Shown: positions 35,609 through 47,968, counted from the stretch's first letter. The stretch is DNA of 64,000 bases from Ustilaginoidea virens (GCF_000687475.1 NC_057319.1:868001-932000), one strand, 5' to 3'. Program-made: numbers and translations. Notes: a model not told the origin generated them from the sequence alone.

Positions 35609-36091
35609 TGGCCGTCGTGACTTTGTGCCGACCTGACGGACAAAGAGCCACGGAGTCGGATTCACAACGCAGCAAAGCGAGCCTCGAACACACACGCACA
35701 CTCACGCACAAAGAGCCGTCTGCGTCCTGTCCTGAAACCACCAGCCCTTGATCCCTCGACAAACCGCACAGACAGCCCAGCCCGCACACTCGAACGCTCA
35801 CCAAGCCTTCCCTTCACCTTTGACCGACCCGACCACGCGGGGTCAAGCAGCCGCTACCAAACGTCGAGCAGCAAAGAAACACACCAGACATGTACGGAGT
35901 ACCTGACGATGCAAAGCCCCTCCCGCCCGCTGGCTTAAATACCCACCCGGGGGCCGCCCGACCAGCAGCACCCATCGCCCAAGACTCGAAGCACCACTCC
36001 CAGATTCCGGCGCAACAAAGCCCCCCCCCCCCCCCCCCCTAAAATCGACCAACGCAGTCACCAGCAAAGAAATAATAAATAAAAAAACGCC
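35609..36091. other. Intergenic region upstream of the small membrane protein gene
   Basis: Nothing coding is supported. It contains one exact dispersed 9-mer (35893), a TTAAATA element at 35935-35941 and a run of 19 C (36021-36039), followed by an A-rich leader directly before the ATG at 36092. Confidence 0.5.
36021..36039. repeat. poly(C) tract, 19 bp
   Basis: Uninterrupted C run about 50 bases before the start codon of the small membrane protein gene. Confidence 0.95.
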
Positions 36092-36275
36092 ATGGACGAA
36101 ATGGACAGGCGCTCCGTGATCTCCGATACGTCCGTGATCCGGGCCGCCGTGTTGAGCCTCGTGGGTACCGCCGTGGGGTTACTCGTCCTTTTGTCCCCGA
36201 TATATTGCTACGGGCGCTGGAGGGATCGGAAGCTGGATGAGGATTTGGCGAGGCGCGAGCGGCCAGCGCCAGCGC

Positions 36276-36325
<50 letters not shown>

Positions 36326-36337
36326 TACCGGCCGTAG
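36092..36337 (+). CDS. Small single-span membrane protein
   Basis: Single exon, 81 aa, with the ATG in a good context (GCCATGG) after an A-rich leader. Residues 17-41 (IRAAVLSLVGTAVGLLVLLS and a few more) form one transmembrane helix, followed by a basic YGRWRDRKLDEDLARRERP stretch, nine serines coded by a TCG repeat and eight prolines coded by a CCG repeat. The positive residues after the helix suggest the C-terminus is cytosolic. No family is recognised. The in-frame trinucleotide repeats at the end call for caution, yet the promoter layout and composition of the first 60 residues look genuine. Confidence 0.5.
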
Positions 36338-36719
36338 GCGGGGCAGGAGGACCGGCTGCAGATGGCGCCGTCGTGTGTTGCGCCTTGGTGGTCATGAGAG
36401 ACGTGGCGATGCATGCGTGACGTGACGTGACGCAGGGGGGGGACGACAGGCTGCAACTCGCAGTCTCTTGCGAGCCGAGGCCATGTCGACACATTCTACA
36501 TTTCCGGCGTTTTCTCTGTCTCTCTCTCTCTCTCTTTCCCTCTCTCTGTCTTTTTTTTACTGTCTCACACCTGTTGTTATAGAGGTTCGCCGGCTTCGAT
36601 TTTTCCCGTCTTTTTTTGTCCCTTTCCTCTTGCGACTGCGGTATATACTCCTCGTCCAACAAATCTCTCTCTCTCTCTCTACATGATGCAGACTTTCCCA
36701 GCTGGCCACGCAAACTTTC
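36338..36719. other. Intergenic 3' region between convergent genes
   Basis: It contains three tandem TGACG units (about 36418-36434), a TC microsatellite (36515-36547) and another at 36665-36681. No gene is seen. Confidence 0.5.
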
Positions 36720-37422
36720 TCACAGCCTGCTCCGGCCATCAGCCGCCTCCTCCCCCCGGCACAGCTTCTCCAAGCCCCTCCGCACATGCGGCGCCATGCC
36801 CGCCGCGGCCGGCCGCCCCGTCGCCCTGTCCACAAAGACGTGCACAAAATCGCACACGGCCTTGACGCCCCCGACGCCCTGCTCAAACAGCCCCAGCTCG
36901 AAGGCGACGCTCGAGCGGCCCAGCCTGGCCACGCGGACGCCGACCTCGGCCACGGCGGGGTACGCAATGGGCGCGCAGTAGTCCGTGCTGGTGCGCACCA
37001 CCACCGGGTGCTGCGGCGCGCTGCGCGGGTCGAGGCCGCAGTGCTCCAGGAGGTACGCGTTCACGGCGGAGTCGAACCTGTCGGATCGATGGGGACGGTG
37101 TGTGTCAACTGTCAGGCGGTCCCGGCGCTCACTCGAGGGTTGGGGAGGGGGGTGACGGGGGACCGGGGGGGTTGGTTTGCCTGAGGAGCGCGGGGCTGAC
37201 GTACAGGAAGTCGTAGACGGAGTTGTTCATGTGGTTGTACATGTCGTTGTCGTTCCTGCGGGGAGGGAAAGGGGAAAGGGGCGCGCGCGGCAGCCCGGGT
37301 TAGATGGAGGATGTTTCTTTTGCCCCCGGCCGGCTGGGGGCTTACCATCTAGTTCGGTAGTCCAGCAGGAAGGGGTAGTGCTCTCTTGTCCGGGATTTCC
37401 TGTCGGCTAGGGGGGGAGGCAT
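36720..37422 (-). CDS. Hotdog-fold acyl-CoA thioesterase (4HBT-like)
   Basis: Exons 37422-37346, 37255-37205 and 37077-36720 give 161 aa (162 codons with stop), a normal size for single-domain hotdog thioesterases. The first exon ends in YPFLLDYRTRW, joined to NDNDMYNHMNNSVYDFL and, using the donor GTACGT, to FDSAVNAYLLEHCGL. The W-x-D-x-D-x-Y-x-H-x-NN signature is that of the 4-hydroxybenzoyl-CoA thioesterase family, with the usual catalytic Asp in the NDND segment. The hotdog strands continue with VVVRTSTDYCAPIAYP, VRVARLGRSSVAFELGLF and VCDFVHVFVDRATGRP. The predicted activity is hydrolysis of short or aromatic acyl-CoAs; the natural substrate is unknown. No targeting peptide is visible. 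Confidence 0.88.
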
Positions 37423-38054
37423 GGCGGCGAGGTGGGAGCGGAGGTGTGGGAAACCGGAAATGGACGCCGTGGGCCGGGGCGAGGCTGGGCAGCCGCAAAA
37501 GTGTAAACGGGGGATGAAGAGCAGATGCGATCATGATCATGGCAAAGAGTTAATTGTACTCCGCAAGTCGAGGAGCCGACTCAGCCGAGGCTTGGGGTTG
37601 GGGTGGGGGGGAAGAGAATGGCTTAGGTAATATGTGCCCCACCCGCCAGCCGAGACGCAGCTGCCGCCAACCCCAGACCTCGTTCAACACAAGTCCTGGC
37701 GAGACACGGCAGATTCCTCCTCCCCGGCTTTTTCGAAATGCCGAAAAATTCAATTCTTCATTAAACAGCGCAAAGAGTGCTTTTTCTTTGTCTTTCTCTT
37801 CAAAGTGTCAATAATTCAAGGCATGGCAAAACACCTTGGTGCCCCCCGGCGCATCACCTCGGCAAACCGGATTCAAGCTCCCAGCAGCTGGCTCCCCTGC
37901 AAGCAAGCAACGAACAAGATCCGTCCATAGACTGGGTTGACTACGCACCGCTCCACGTCTCAAGCAACCCAAAAGAAAAAAAGGGACAAAAAAAGGGACA
38001 AAAAAGGGACAAAAAAAGAACAGCTTGCTGCTTCCATCCCGTCCGCAGCCATCG
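37423..38054. other. Intergenic region between thioesterase and GH3 genes
   Basis: 630 bases holding the thioesterase promoter and the GH3 3' region. A GGGACAAAAAA repeat lies at about 37982-38017. No gene is seen. Confidence 0.55.
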
Positions 38055-40696
38055 TCACACACCGCTCCACCAGTACGTCTCGCCAATGGCAAACGATGCC
38101 CTCACGACCGACGGCCCCTCGTCGCAAACGGCACTGCTGTCGCTGACAATCACGTCGTAGTCGCCCGCCTCGACGCACCACTGGTCGCGCTCCTCGTCCC
38201 AGTAGGCAGCAGCGTACTTTTCCAACTCCGTCATCGTCACCGTCTTGGTCTCGCCAGCTTCGAGCTCGACCTTTGCGAACCCGCGAAGTTCCTTGACCGG
38301 GCGGTTCACCTTGGCGGCCTGCCGCGGCTGAATGTACATCTGGGCCACTTGCGAGCCCCTGACGGAGCCCGTGTTCCGCACCTCGAGAGTGACGGTGAGC
38401 TTGCCCTCGGCCACGGCGACCGAGAGGTCGGAAAACGCAAAGGTCGTGTAGGACAGGCCGTGCCCAAAGGCAAAGTTGACTTGGCGGTCGGCGAGCTCGT
38501 AGTAGCGGTAGCCGACGTAGACGTCTTCGCCGTAGAGCGTGCGTCCTGCCTCGGCTCGGTAGTTGAGAAACGACGGCACGTCCTGCAGGCGCCTGGGGAA
38601 GCTGAGCGACAGCTTGCCCGAGGGGTTGGCGTCGCCAAAGAGCACGTCGGCGATGCAGTTGCCCGTCTCGTTGCCCCCGTACCACGCCTGGATCACGGCC
38701 GGGGTCTGGTCCAGCCACGGCATCTCCTCGGGGGTGCCCGTCTGCATCACCACCGCCGTGTTTGGGTTGGCCGCCGCGACTCGGGAAATCAGCTGATCCA
38801 GAAGGCCGGGGAGCTTCATGCTGCTTCTGTCCGCGCCTTCCGTCTCCCAGTCGGAGTTGAGGCCGGCGCAGATGACGACCTGGTCGTGATCCTCGGCGAG
38901 CCGCACGGCTTTCCGGATCTCCTCGTCGCCGTCAATCACCTTGCAGCCGCCGACGCGGAGGGATCCATGTCCAGGCACCTGGGCGTCGCCGGCCTTGAGG
39001 GAGTAGGTGGGCGCTGATGCAAACTCTATGCGCAAGCGGTACGTTGCTCCCTTGCTCATCTCGAAGCAGCCGCGTTCCTCGCGGGTGGCGGTTCCGAAAA
39101 AGGCGTCGCCGGCGACTTGCTTGGTGGCGTTGTCGACGACGAGCTCGTCGTCGACAAAGGCCTTGGCCGTTCCAGCCACCACCACCCCGAGCTCGTACAC
39201 GCAGTCCTCCTCGGCGACGAGGGAGCCTTCCATGTCGGCATACCAGACATCGGCCAGGTCGGGGTTGTGGTAGTCCACCAGGTGCATCTCCGTCTTGCTG
39301 AGGAAGAGCACATCTACGGGTGTCCGGTCAGGCGTGCCGGGAGGCTGGTTGTACACGGTCCAGCGCATGCCTTGCCTGCCCCCCTCCGGGTCGGTGCACT
39401 GAGGGCCGAGGAGAGGGAGGAATCGGTGGGTGTAGGCGCCCACGGTGTACTCGGGAGAAAGCCCAAGCTTCCCGCTGATGCCGTCGTAGGGGGTCACGGC
39501 ATAGTAGGCAGGCAGAGCGGCGGAACCGCCGCCGTGGTACGTTGCCACCTTGGCATTGGGGCCGACGACCAGCGTCTTGCCCTCCCTTTTCAACGGCAGG
39601 ACGTTGCGCTCATTCTTGAGAAGCACTATGCTTTCGTTGCCGATCCTGCGGAGCAGGGCAGCCGTTTCCGGCGTGTTGGCCTCCTCTTCAGGGCCAAACT
39701 CCTGGATACCCAGACCAGAGACCTTTTTGACAAGTTTCAAGACGGCTCGAACTCTCTCGTCGATGACGTGAGGGAACGGCTTGTCGGTCGAGGCATTAAA
39801 CTTGAGGGCTTCTCCGCGAAACCGCGGAGGGCCGGGCATCTCCACGTCGAGACCGGCGACAACGGCCGCGGTGGTGCTGTAGGTGCCGTACCAGTCGCTC
39901 ACGACGAGGCCATCCCAGCCCCACTCCTTCCGCAGCATGCCGTCGAGGTACTTCTTGTTTTCGCTGCACATGGTGCCGTTGACGCCGTTGTAGGCGGTCA
40001 TGAAGGCTCCAGGACGGGCGTCTCGAACGGCCAGCTGGAAGGGGAGCGCGTAAATCTCGCGCAACGCCCGCTCAGTGACGATGCTCTGGACACCCATGCG
40101 CTTGTCCTCCTGGTCGTTGCACAGGAAGTGCTTGATGGCCGCCTGCACACCGGTGCTCTGGATGCCCCTGACCAAGGCTGCCGCGCCAAGGCCGGCCAGG
40201 AACGGATCTTCCCCGAGCGACTCGAAGCCGCGACCACCGAGCGGAGACCTCTGCATGTTGACGGTTGGGCCGAGGATGACGTGGGCGCTCTTGGCCAGGG
40301 CTTCTTGGCCCATTTTCCTTCCGGCTTCTTCCAGGAGCGCCTGATTAAAGGTAGATCCTAGCGCCGTGCCGCAGGGGAAGCATGCCGACGGGACGCCATT
40401 GAAGAACCTGGTGCCTCTTACACCGTTTGGGCCATCCGACATGCGAAGGGATGGGATGCCATGTTTGGGGAGTGCCTTTGTATGCCAGAAGTCGATTCCT
40501 GGGGCATGTAGACACAGGAGTAAGCAAAGCGAAAGCGACAAAGATCCATCAAGATGCCGCCGCGGCTCTTTCTTTCCAGCCACTACCAAGGGGGGTTCGT
40601 GCTCCAGGTTACGGGCGGAAACTAACCTGCCAGCAGGTCGCACTTTTCGGACAAGGTGAGCTTTTGGAGCACTTGTTCAACATGGAGGTCAGCCAT
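38055..40696 (-). CDS. GH3 beta-glucosidase with PA14 domain, bglI/bglH-like
   Basis: Hydrolyses beta-glucosides, probably inside the cell because there is no signal peptide. Exons 40696-40627 and 40498-38055 (intron 40626-40499, donor GTTAGT, acceptor CCCAG) give 837 aa, matching the family of Aspergillus bglH/bglI. Order: N-terminal barrel (LTLSEKCDLLAGIDFWHTKA, SDGPNGVRGTRFFNGVP, SPLGGRGFESLGEDP, KHFLCNDQED), the nucleophile Asp ~225 in GLVVSDWYGTYS, a second alpha/beta domain (NESIVLLKNERNVLPL) containing a PA14 insertion at about residues 385-545, then WETEGADRSSMKLPGLLDQL, and a C-terminal fibronectin III-like domain ending near YWWSGV. Together with the GH31 enzyme 14 kb away it points to use of plant or fungal glucosides, but the two genes are not adjacent. 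Confidence 0.95.
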
Positions 40697-41232
40697 GGTG
40701 ATGGTTTGAGGTTTTGACTGGAACCAAATCCGACTAGAATTGGCGGCGTTTCGTCACTTATTTTCAGGCAAGATGGCACACCGAACCAAGTGCCCAAGCT
40801 GCGCCGGATACGAGAAAAGCAAAGAAGGTCGTAAGAGTTTTGAGATCCTAATGGGGGGGCGACGGGACGACATGCGGAAGCCCCATGTCAGTTTAATACG
40901 AGCGAGCTACACGTGAGCCTCTGCATTGAAGTCTGGTTGCATACCGCCTGTTGGTTTGGTCTTCCGGCAGAAGCTCGAGGGCGGGGGAACACGCGGGACT
41001 GACATCAATCGATGGCAAATGGGGGAAAGAGGGGCAGGGACAAGAGGGACAAGCGCATCCTTCTGGTGGAAGCCATGAGCAAGACAGCATTATGCATTAT
41101 CCATGGCGAATGGCAGCTGGGCGGATGTTATCTGATGGAGAACATGTAGGTTTGATTTGATCGCTTCAGAAAGCTATGCCTCCTCAACCCCAGTTTCCCC
41201 ACTTTCCGGACGCTGGGGGAGGTGGGGTCGTC

Positions 41233-41359
41233 GGCTGTTTGTCGGCTGTTATTGGCTGTTATTGGCTGTTATTGGCTGTTATTGGCTGTTATTGGCTGTT
41301 ATTGGCTGTTATTGGCTGTTATTGGCTGTTACTGGCTGTTACTGGCTGTTACTTGGCTG
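41233..41359. repeat. 10-bp minisatellite GGCTGTTATT
   Basis: About twelve near-perfect head-to-tail copies, the last ones varying to GGCTGTTACT and GGCTGTTACTT. Intergenic, upstream of the GH3 gene. Confidence 0.97.
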
Positions 41360-43737
41360 TGCTCGGTTGAATGTCGGACAGCGGTTAGGCTACGATTTCC
41401 TCCGATCTCCGATCCCGTGAGCGGCGTGTTTGCCTGACCTGGAAGAGTGGGTCCTAGTTTACCGACCAACATTTTCCAGGATTGACGCGAATAGTTCAAG
41501 ACAAACAAACGACAAGACGACATGGCTCTGCCCATTCTTCTGAAAGGGCCGTACATGGAACAGCTACCGTACCTGCGGCTTCGGCCTTGGCCCTTTGAGC
41601 AGGAAGGACAATGGCTCCCCCGTAGAGAAGGATGGTCAGGTTGGTCCAGGTCTTTGCTTTGCCACCATTGCCCAGCTTTGCAGCGTTTGGAAGAGATGAG
41701 CTCATGCGGCCTGATGCGGGAAAGAGGACAGATGTATTTGCCTTTGATGCCGAGCGTTACGCGAAAATCCGGGCGTTTGATGTGTTGGTCAAACAGCATA
41801 GCATGGGTGGGCTCGCTGGGCCCCCCGTTCCCAGAAGGCGGGATTCTGCAACGGCAGACGGCACCATGCCTACGCATCGGGCTTTATCGACAGATGTTCC
41901 GTCGCACTGACTCGACGGCTGATGCAGATGCGGAGTGTGCCATTCACGGGGACAACGCGGAGGGAGACTTGTCTGCGAACACGCACATTTATCCGACCGC
42001 GAGCTGACATTTGCTGGAGCTCCCCACACCGAACGAGTCAACGCGATGGCATCACGCGATGCTCGTTTTCAAGGGAGACGGACCGATTGGCTGGTGTCGG
42101 GACGAGAGGGGAAGAGATTCGAAAGCGCATCCGGACCTGTCACCCCGGTGCGGAGCCCCCAGGCACGCGGAAGCTCAGGATACATCAGTCAGTAATGGCC
42201 GCCGGTCTGACGAGCGATGCAACTCGATCGATCTATGTTACCTGAGGTGCCATTGGAAGCGGCATCCGGGCATCCGGGGTTGCTGCCAAGAAAGACGGAC
42301 CAATGGCCGCACGATGCTAAGCCAAGGGGTCTTTTTATTCCCGTCATGGGCCTTCTGCCGGGACAGTCCTTTTCTCGGAAGCCACGAAGGGGGCAGGACA
42401 ATAAAGGCAATGGCCACCTCGGCTATCTGATAAGTGGTTGGTTCGTCAGACGCGCGGCCTCGAGGCGGAAAGGTCTTGACGGGACGCTGCAAGCAGCAAG
42501 ATGCCGACACAAGGCGCGCGACACATGGCCCGACACATGGCCCGACGGAGCGAAAAGGCGTGGCCCTTTTTCTTGCTCTCCAGCAACCCCATCAGCCTCC
42601 TCTTCTGGCATGTTTTCACCGCACGCCCCCTTTTCCCTCCTCTTGACCTTAGCCACGTTGGACTTGAGTACCCCTCACCATGGTCAAGTGGCTTCCCTGG
42701 CTGGATGAAGGATCAGGATGCGGTTCCGTCATGGGTCTCCTTGGTCCTGATTCGGTATTTGGTGCCTGTTTTGAGAGGATGAAATTTTCAGAATCCCCAT
42801 CCTGGACTGCCTGGATTTCATGCCAATCCGCCATCTCAGACACCACGGCCAAGGGTCCAAAGTCTGGCCAAGCATGGGACCCATGGCCTGATGGAGCGCG
42901 CAAGGACAGGGCCAACAGCTTTCGCAATGCGCCGTCACCAGCATCCACTCACCCTTGCGACCACGCCCCCCCCCCTCCCTCTCCCTCCCCGCTTCTCCTC
43001 ACCCTGTCTCTCACCTTTGACTCTGGAGATCCACTGGTACCTGGGGCTTGCGCGCACCGTTTGACAGCGGTCAGATTGGCAGGACGGGGGGGGGCCGTTA
43101 CGAAAGCGAAGGATCAAGGCAGGGGGCAAAAGGGGACACTTGTGATCCGTGGAACCGGCGTAGCGTCGGCTTGGAGCGGGTCATGGTTTCATGGAAACGG
43201 CATCTTGCCAGATCACGGCTGCCGAGAGCCGTTTGCACCCCAAGCCTGTGATGTTGCGCTACAACCCAAGCTCTGGGAATCCTGGTTTTGCAAGCGATCC
43301 ACTGAAGCACACGAGACGCGCGCCATGGTGCGTTTGCATGGCTAGGCCCTGCTGCACCAATGAAGCATCACGGGATCCCCAAAGACACAAACGGGGCCCC
43401 GGGGGGGGAGTGGGATTGAGACAAATACCTCGAGCAAGGCATTGCGCAGATTGCGAGCAGTGGCGGTTGTGAAGTGGCGAGGGCTGGGTCAAGGGCCAAC
43501 GTTGTTGCAGGCTCGCGGACTGTATTTGTTTGGGCTGGGCAGGGTCTGGACAGCCATGTCACTTGCCGATCGAGTCTGCCAACCACGGCGCTGGGAGTCT
43601 GGGAGCTCAGGAACGCGTCAATCGTCTTGCTGCAGGCGAGGGGCGGACGTTGAGCCGGGGGGGGGGCGGGCGCGGAACAACGTCAAATAATGAGGATTAG
43701 TGCCATCTTGAATGTGTCGAAAAAGGCGTGCTTTATG

Positions 43738-43759
43738 CCCCCCCCCCCCCCCCCCCCCC
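43738..43759. repeat. poly(C) tract, 22 bp
   Basis: Uninterrupted C run in the gene-poor block. Confidence 0.95.
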
Positions 43760-44982
43760 ATGGCCGCTTTGGATGGTGTATCAGAGTTGCAAAGGACAAG
43801 GAAGCAGCAGCAGCTCGGTACCTCGTCGTACTTGGCCACTGGACCTCGCTCCCACTCCCCGGCAATTCAGCCGCTGCTCTGCGCCGACAGAGTTTAGACT
43901 CTTGACAGCGAAAAAGGCCGCAGCCAAGATGCCAGAGCCAGCAAGCACCTCACGGCTGCTCTGGCGCACAGCGCGCCGGGCGGGATCTTTCCACGACGCT
44001 TGAGGAGTCCAACGAGACGACGACATATCGCAAGCTCTGGCTGCCAAACGCCCCGCGCCGTTTTGACGTCGTCGTCGTCGAAGAACCGGCACGCTGATCC
44101 CACGTGCCCCGATCGCAGCACCCGCCCGAGGAAAAGTCAATCGAGCTGGGTTCAGCCACCGGGGGCTTTCAGCCGCAGGGCCGGGCAGGTAGCCCGGGCC
44201 AGCGCCGTGATTGGCCGTCCCGGCTGCCGGGGGCTTCTGAGCAGTCACCCCGTCGCCCAGCTCGCCTGGTCTGCCCTACAGGACGGACGGCGGTAGGGCT
44301 TGTCGGATGATTTTTGGAGGGGGGGGGGGGGATGAGGGCGGGAAAACGCAGCCGACTTGCCTTTTCCCTGCGCAGGTTATGGCGGGCGGGGGGTGCGCGT
44401 AGCGGCGCCGGGCGTCTGCTTGGGTCTCTTGACATCGAGTTTGGTCGGGGCATGTATTCTCGACAATGCAAGCGTTTTATGAGGGCCTTTAGGCAGCGCC
44501 GATGGTGGTTGTTGTTGTTGTTGTTGTTGGGGGGGGGGACGGGAAAAGGGCGCACCGCGTTGGCTGCAGACCAGATGGACGATGCGCACTCTACGCCTGG
44601 TGGACGTGGGGGTTGCGAGTCCTGAACGGGGGTCCGCAGGCGAGCAATCAATTAGTCTTTGGCTGGTGCTGGTGCTGGTGCTGATGAGGATGATGATGCA
44701 CAATCCTCTGAGGTGCTGCGAAAGTGCTGGCTTGGTATTGGGCCAGGGTGAAAGTCAATAGGAAGGATGGTGTGAAAGATACATCAACAGACTAGGACGA
44801 TGGTGCAAGCACAGCAATTTCCGGATTTACAAAGCGCTGCATGGCACTTATCGCACCCGTAGGGGGCACAGAGCGGTGTGAGGCGATTCCCGCTACTTTA
44901 CGGAGTACAGCCATGGGCTTGAAAATAGGCCTGGTCGTGCCTCGTTCATGAGCTCTTTACTCCGGCAGTATCTGCAGAAGAC

Positions 44983-44999
44983 GGGGGGGGGGGGGGGGG
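44983..44999. repeat. poly(G) tract, 17 bp
   Basis: Uninterrupted G run in the gene-poor block. Confidence 0.95.
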
Positions 45000-45269
45000 A
45001 AAGCCGCGTCATGCACGGCATTAACGCTCCAAGATGACATCATCTATCAGCTGTGTTGCGAATGCTGGAATCACGCGTGTGAGGATTCTTGGCGGTGAAA
45101 GCAAAGAGGTTTTTTGGGGGCCTGGGCCAGAGTTGCCCGCCCGAGGAAAAGGAAAAGGAAAAGGAAGGGTGGCCAGCTCGGTTTGTCAGAAAAAGGTGGG
45201 GAAGGGTCCGTTGTGGAGCCCGCAGCCGTCGCACAACGTTTCGCCAGGATTCGGCGTAGCGTGCAGTGG

Positions 45270-45290
45270 TGACGTGACGTGACGTGACGT
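45270..45290. repeat. Tandem TGACG array
   Basis: Four contiguous copies of GACGT/TGACG. TGACG is the half-site of CRE/ATF-type bZIP proteins, so the array could bind such factors; equally it may be a plain microsatellite. Confidence 0.6.
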
Positions 45291-46880
45291 TTGGCCTGCC
45301 CACCGTGCCAGATTGGGCACCGAGCCCCACCCACGGGCTGGCCGGGCTTCCACGCGTCCTTCTAGAAGGCAGTTTGGGCGGTGGGCCAGACATGTGGGCC
45401 GGGCGGGGGGAGTGGGGGGGGGGGAAGGGCAGCAGTAACCGCCTGGCCAGTACCCACCCGCCCCGCCAGCGCAGCAGGCAGGTTCTCCGTACATACGGTA
45501 CATACCACAGACGGACGCAACCAGGTCCCCCGTGCAGCCCATGCCGACTTTGGCCCCCCAGCGTCCGGCGAAAAGCCGGCCTGTGCGGCCGTCGACCGGC
45601 ACGCACGGCAGCCCTGCAGGGCATGCCACAAACGAAGAGCCGGGGGCGGGCGAAACAACGAAAAAAAAAAAGAAAAAACAGTCGGCCAAAAAAAGATTCG
45701 CGCAAACCAACCCCCCCCCCCCTCCTCATGCCCAATGCTGCCACCGACCGACCCCGCTGGGATGGGGGGCCCCCCCCCCCGCGCCAAAAGTCGATCCCAG
45801 GCTGCGTCAGTGCGTCCTGCCGGAAATCGCGCTTGAGCCGCGGCACGACGCCGGATTGGCTGGGCGGCGGACCGGGGCCCCTCCCCCCCCCCCGTGCGCA
45901 GCAGCGCGTCAACTGCGTTGCGTTGCGTTTGCGTTGCGTTTGCGTTGCGTTTGCGCAAGCCAAAGGGACCCTGTCGTGGAAAAACGCCGCAGCCAAGACT
46001 TGCCGTCTCAACGTTGGGTTGGGTGGGGGATGGTCGTTTGCTCTTTTGCCGGGAGGCGAATAATAAACACAATGGGAAAAAAAAATAAAAATAAAATAAT
46101 GCAATACTGCCTGTTGGCGCGGGGTCCCGAGACGCCGCACGTTGGAGCGGGACGCAGCAAGCAAGCAGCATCTTGTCGTTGTCGTGCCGGGGAAAAGTCG
46201 GAAAGGAGCCAGAGCTGACGCCTGCGCTGCGTCGGCGTTTCCGGTGCCGGGGCCGTCGTCACACCTGCCACGTGCAGCATCATGATGGAGGTGCCCATCT
46301 CTGCAGGCCCTTATTTACGCGATGGCCCACATGTACGGCGTGCTGTTGGCTGGGCCCAGGCGGCGTCTTTTTTTTCTTTTTTATTTCCTTCCCAAGCGTT
46401 ACCGAGCCTTTTGCCGGGTGCAGACTGCAGTCTGTGCGCTGGCCGGCCACGCTTCCTGAGCAAACCCCCTTGCCCTTGCGGACCAGGGGGGGGACAAGCC
46501 CACCGGGGGGACAAGCCCACCGGGGGGAGAAGGCGGCAGGCATCGGGCATCGTGGTCGAGAGGGCCGCAGCGCTGGACGGAGTTGTGCCGACGAGAACGA
46601 GCCATCGGCCGGGCCAAGACCTGCCCCCCCCCCGCACGGAACCCGGGGGACGCCGGCTCGAGGGCTGGGTGCCGAGCTGCGGCGCTGGGGCCCAGGCAGC
46701 TCCGGCGCAACCGTGGATCCGGCCCGTGAGCTCGCCGGACTCGCTGCGACCCGCCACGTAATCGCGCTGGCAGTCCTCCTTTCCGGCGATTGGTTTGGTT
46801 TGGTTTTTTTTTTATTCCTCTCTCCTCAGCTGCTTTTTTTTGGGGAATTTTTTTTTTCTTTCTCTTATTTTCGTATTCTT

Positions 46881-46883
<3 letters not shown>

Positions 46884-46916
<33 letters not shown>
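46884..46916. repeat. poly(T) tract, 33 bp
   Basis: Uninterrupted T run flanked by further T-rich sequence. Confidence 0.95.
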
Positions 46917-47174
46917 CAATTTCTTTAATTTCTATTCCAACTCGCCTTCCCCCATCCCGTATAAAACCCACTTCTCCCCGTGAGACACACGTGGCCCGAC
47001 CGTCTCAATTTTTCCTGCCAGTCCACCGCCAAGCTGCCCGAGGCCCTGCTGCGCGGCAACTGCCGGCCTGTGGTCCCCGGCGCTAGGTGTTTTTTTTTTT
47101 ATTTTTATTTTTATTTTTATTTTTATTTTTATTTTTATGCTTTTTATAGTTGCCCACTGCCCAGTGCCCCAGCC

Positions 47175-47240
47175 ACTACCCACTACCCACTGCTCACTGC
47201 CCACTGCCCACTGCCCACTGCCCACTGCCCACTGCCCACT
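47175..47240. repeat. 7-bp tandem repeat CCCACTG
   Basis: Roughly nine copies, degenerate at the left edge (CCACTAC) and perfect at the right. Confidence 0.95.
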
Positions 47241-47414
47241 CAGTTCAAGTCGAGGCGCCCGCGCCACAAATGCCGTCACCTTGTTTCAACCCGGCCGCCG
47301 CACCCAAAGCCCGATGTGGCTGCGCACCCGTGGCTTTGCGCCTGCAACCTGGCCGCCGTCCAAGCCACCGCCCGCGCTACGTCGCTACGTCCCGTCGGGT
47401 CACCGCGCTTCGCT

Positions 47415-47460
47415 GCCCTGCCCTGCCCTGCCCTGCCCTGCCCTGCCCTGCCCTGCCCTG
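47415..47460. repeat. 5-bp tandem repeat CCCTG
   Basis: Nine perfect copies. Confidence 0.97.
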
Positions 47461-47930
47461 CAACACCCCTCCGTTGCCACTACGCTTGCACTACGTATAG
47501 AACACATTTCCCAGGGCTGCACCATTGCCATGCCATGCCATGGATTGAGGCTTTCTACCCGAAACCCAACGACCCCGCCGCGCACATGCACAGCACATGC
47601 ACAGCACAGCACATGCATATGCCACCAGGCCTTTGCTGCCAGCACCCAGCACCCAGCACCCAACACCACAACCCCACGATAAGTCCATTCATCCACCCCG
47701 GCTGCCTATGCTGGGCTCCAGCTTTTGCGCCGGCAATCGTCTTTGTAAGCGGCGCGTGCCTCCAAGTCGCGCCCCGCCCAACCGTTCACGTTCAACCCCT
47801 GGTCCAATTACTGTCCGACTTGCCCGGGGGCCCCCTTTCCCTTTCCCTTTCTCTTACTATTACTAACCCGCCCGGCAAACTTGGCGGTGCCGTGTTTGCT
47901 TTGAGCTGCTGCCGTGCCACAGCAAAAAAG

Positions 47931-47966
<36 letters not shown>
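47931..47966. repeat. poly(A) tract, 36 bp
   Basis: Uninterrupted A run. A GC-rich hairpin (AGGGG...CCCCT) lies a few bases to its right. Confidence 0.95.

Positions 47967-47968
<2 letters not shown>

Noticed and set aside
21186..40696. GH31 and GH3 genes as a carbohydrate-use gene cluster
   Set aside because: They are 14 kb apart, with unrelated genes between them and no shared regulator visible.
42680..43345. 221-codon frame on the + strand
   Set aside because: No domain, repetitive composition, runs through poly(C) and has no supportable promoter or splice context.
45040..46218. Several overlapping open frames of 230-374 codons on both strands
   Set aside because: They lie in GC-rich sequence where stop codons are rare, overlap each other in several frames, run through homopolymers and show no domain or plausible start.
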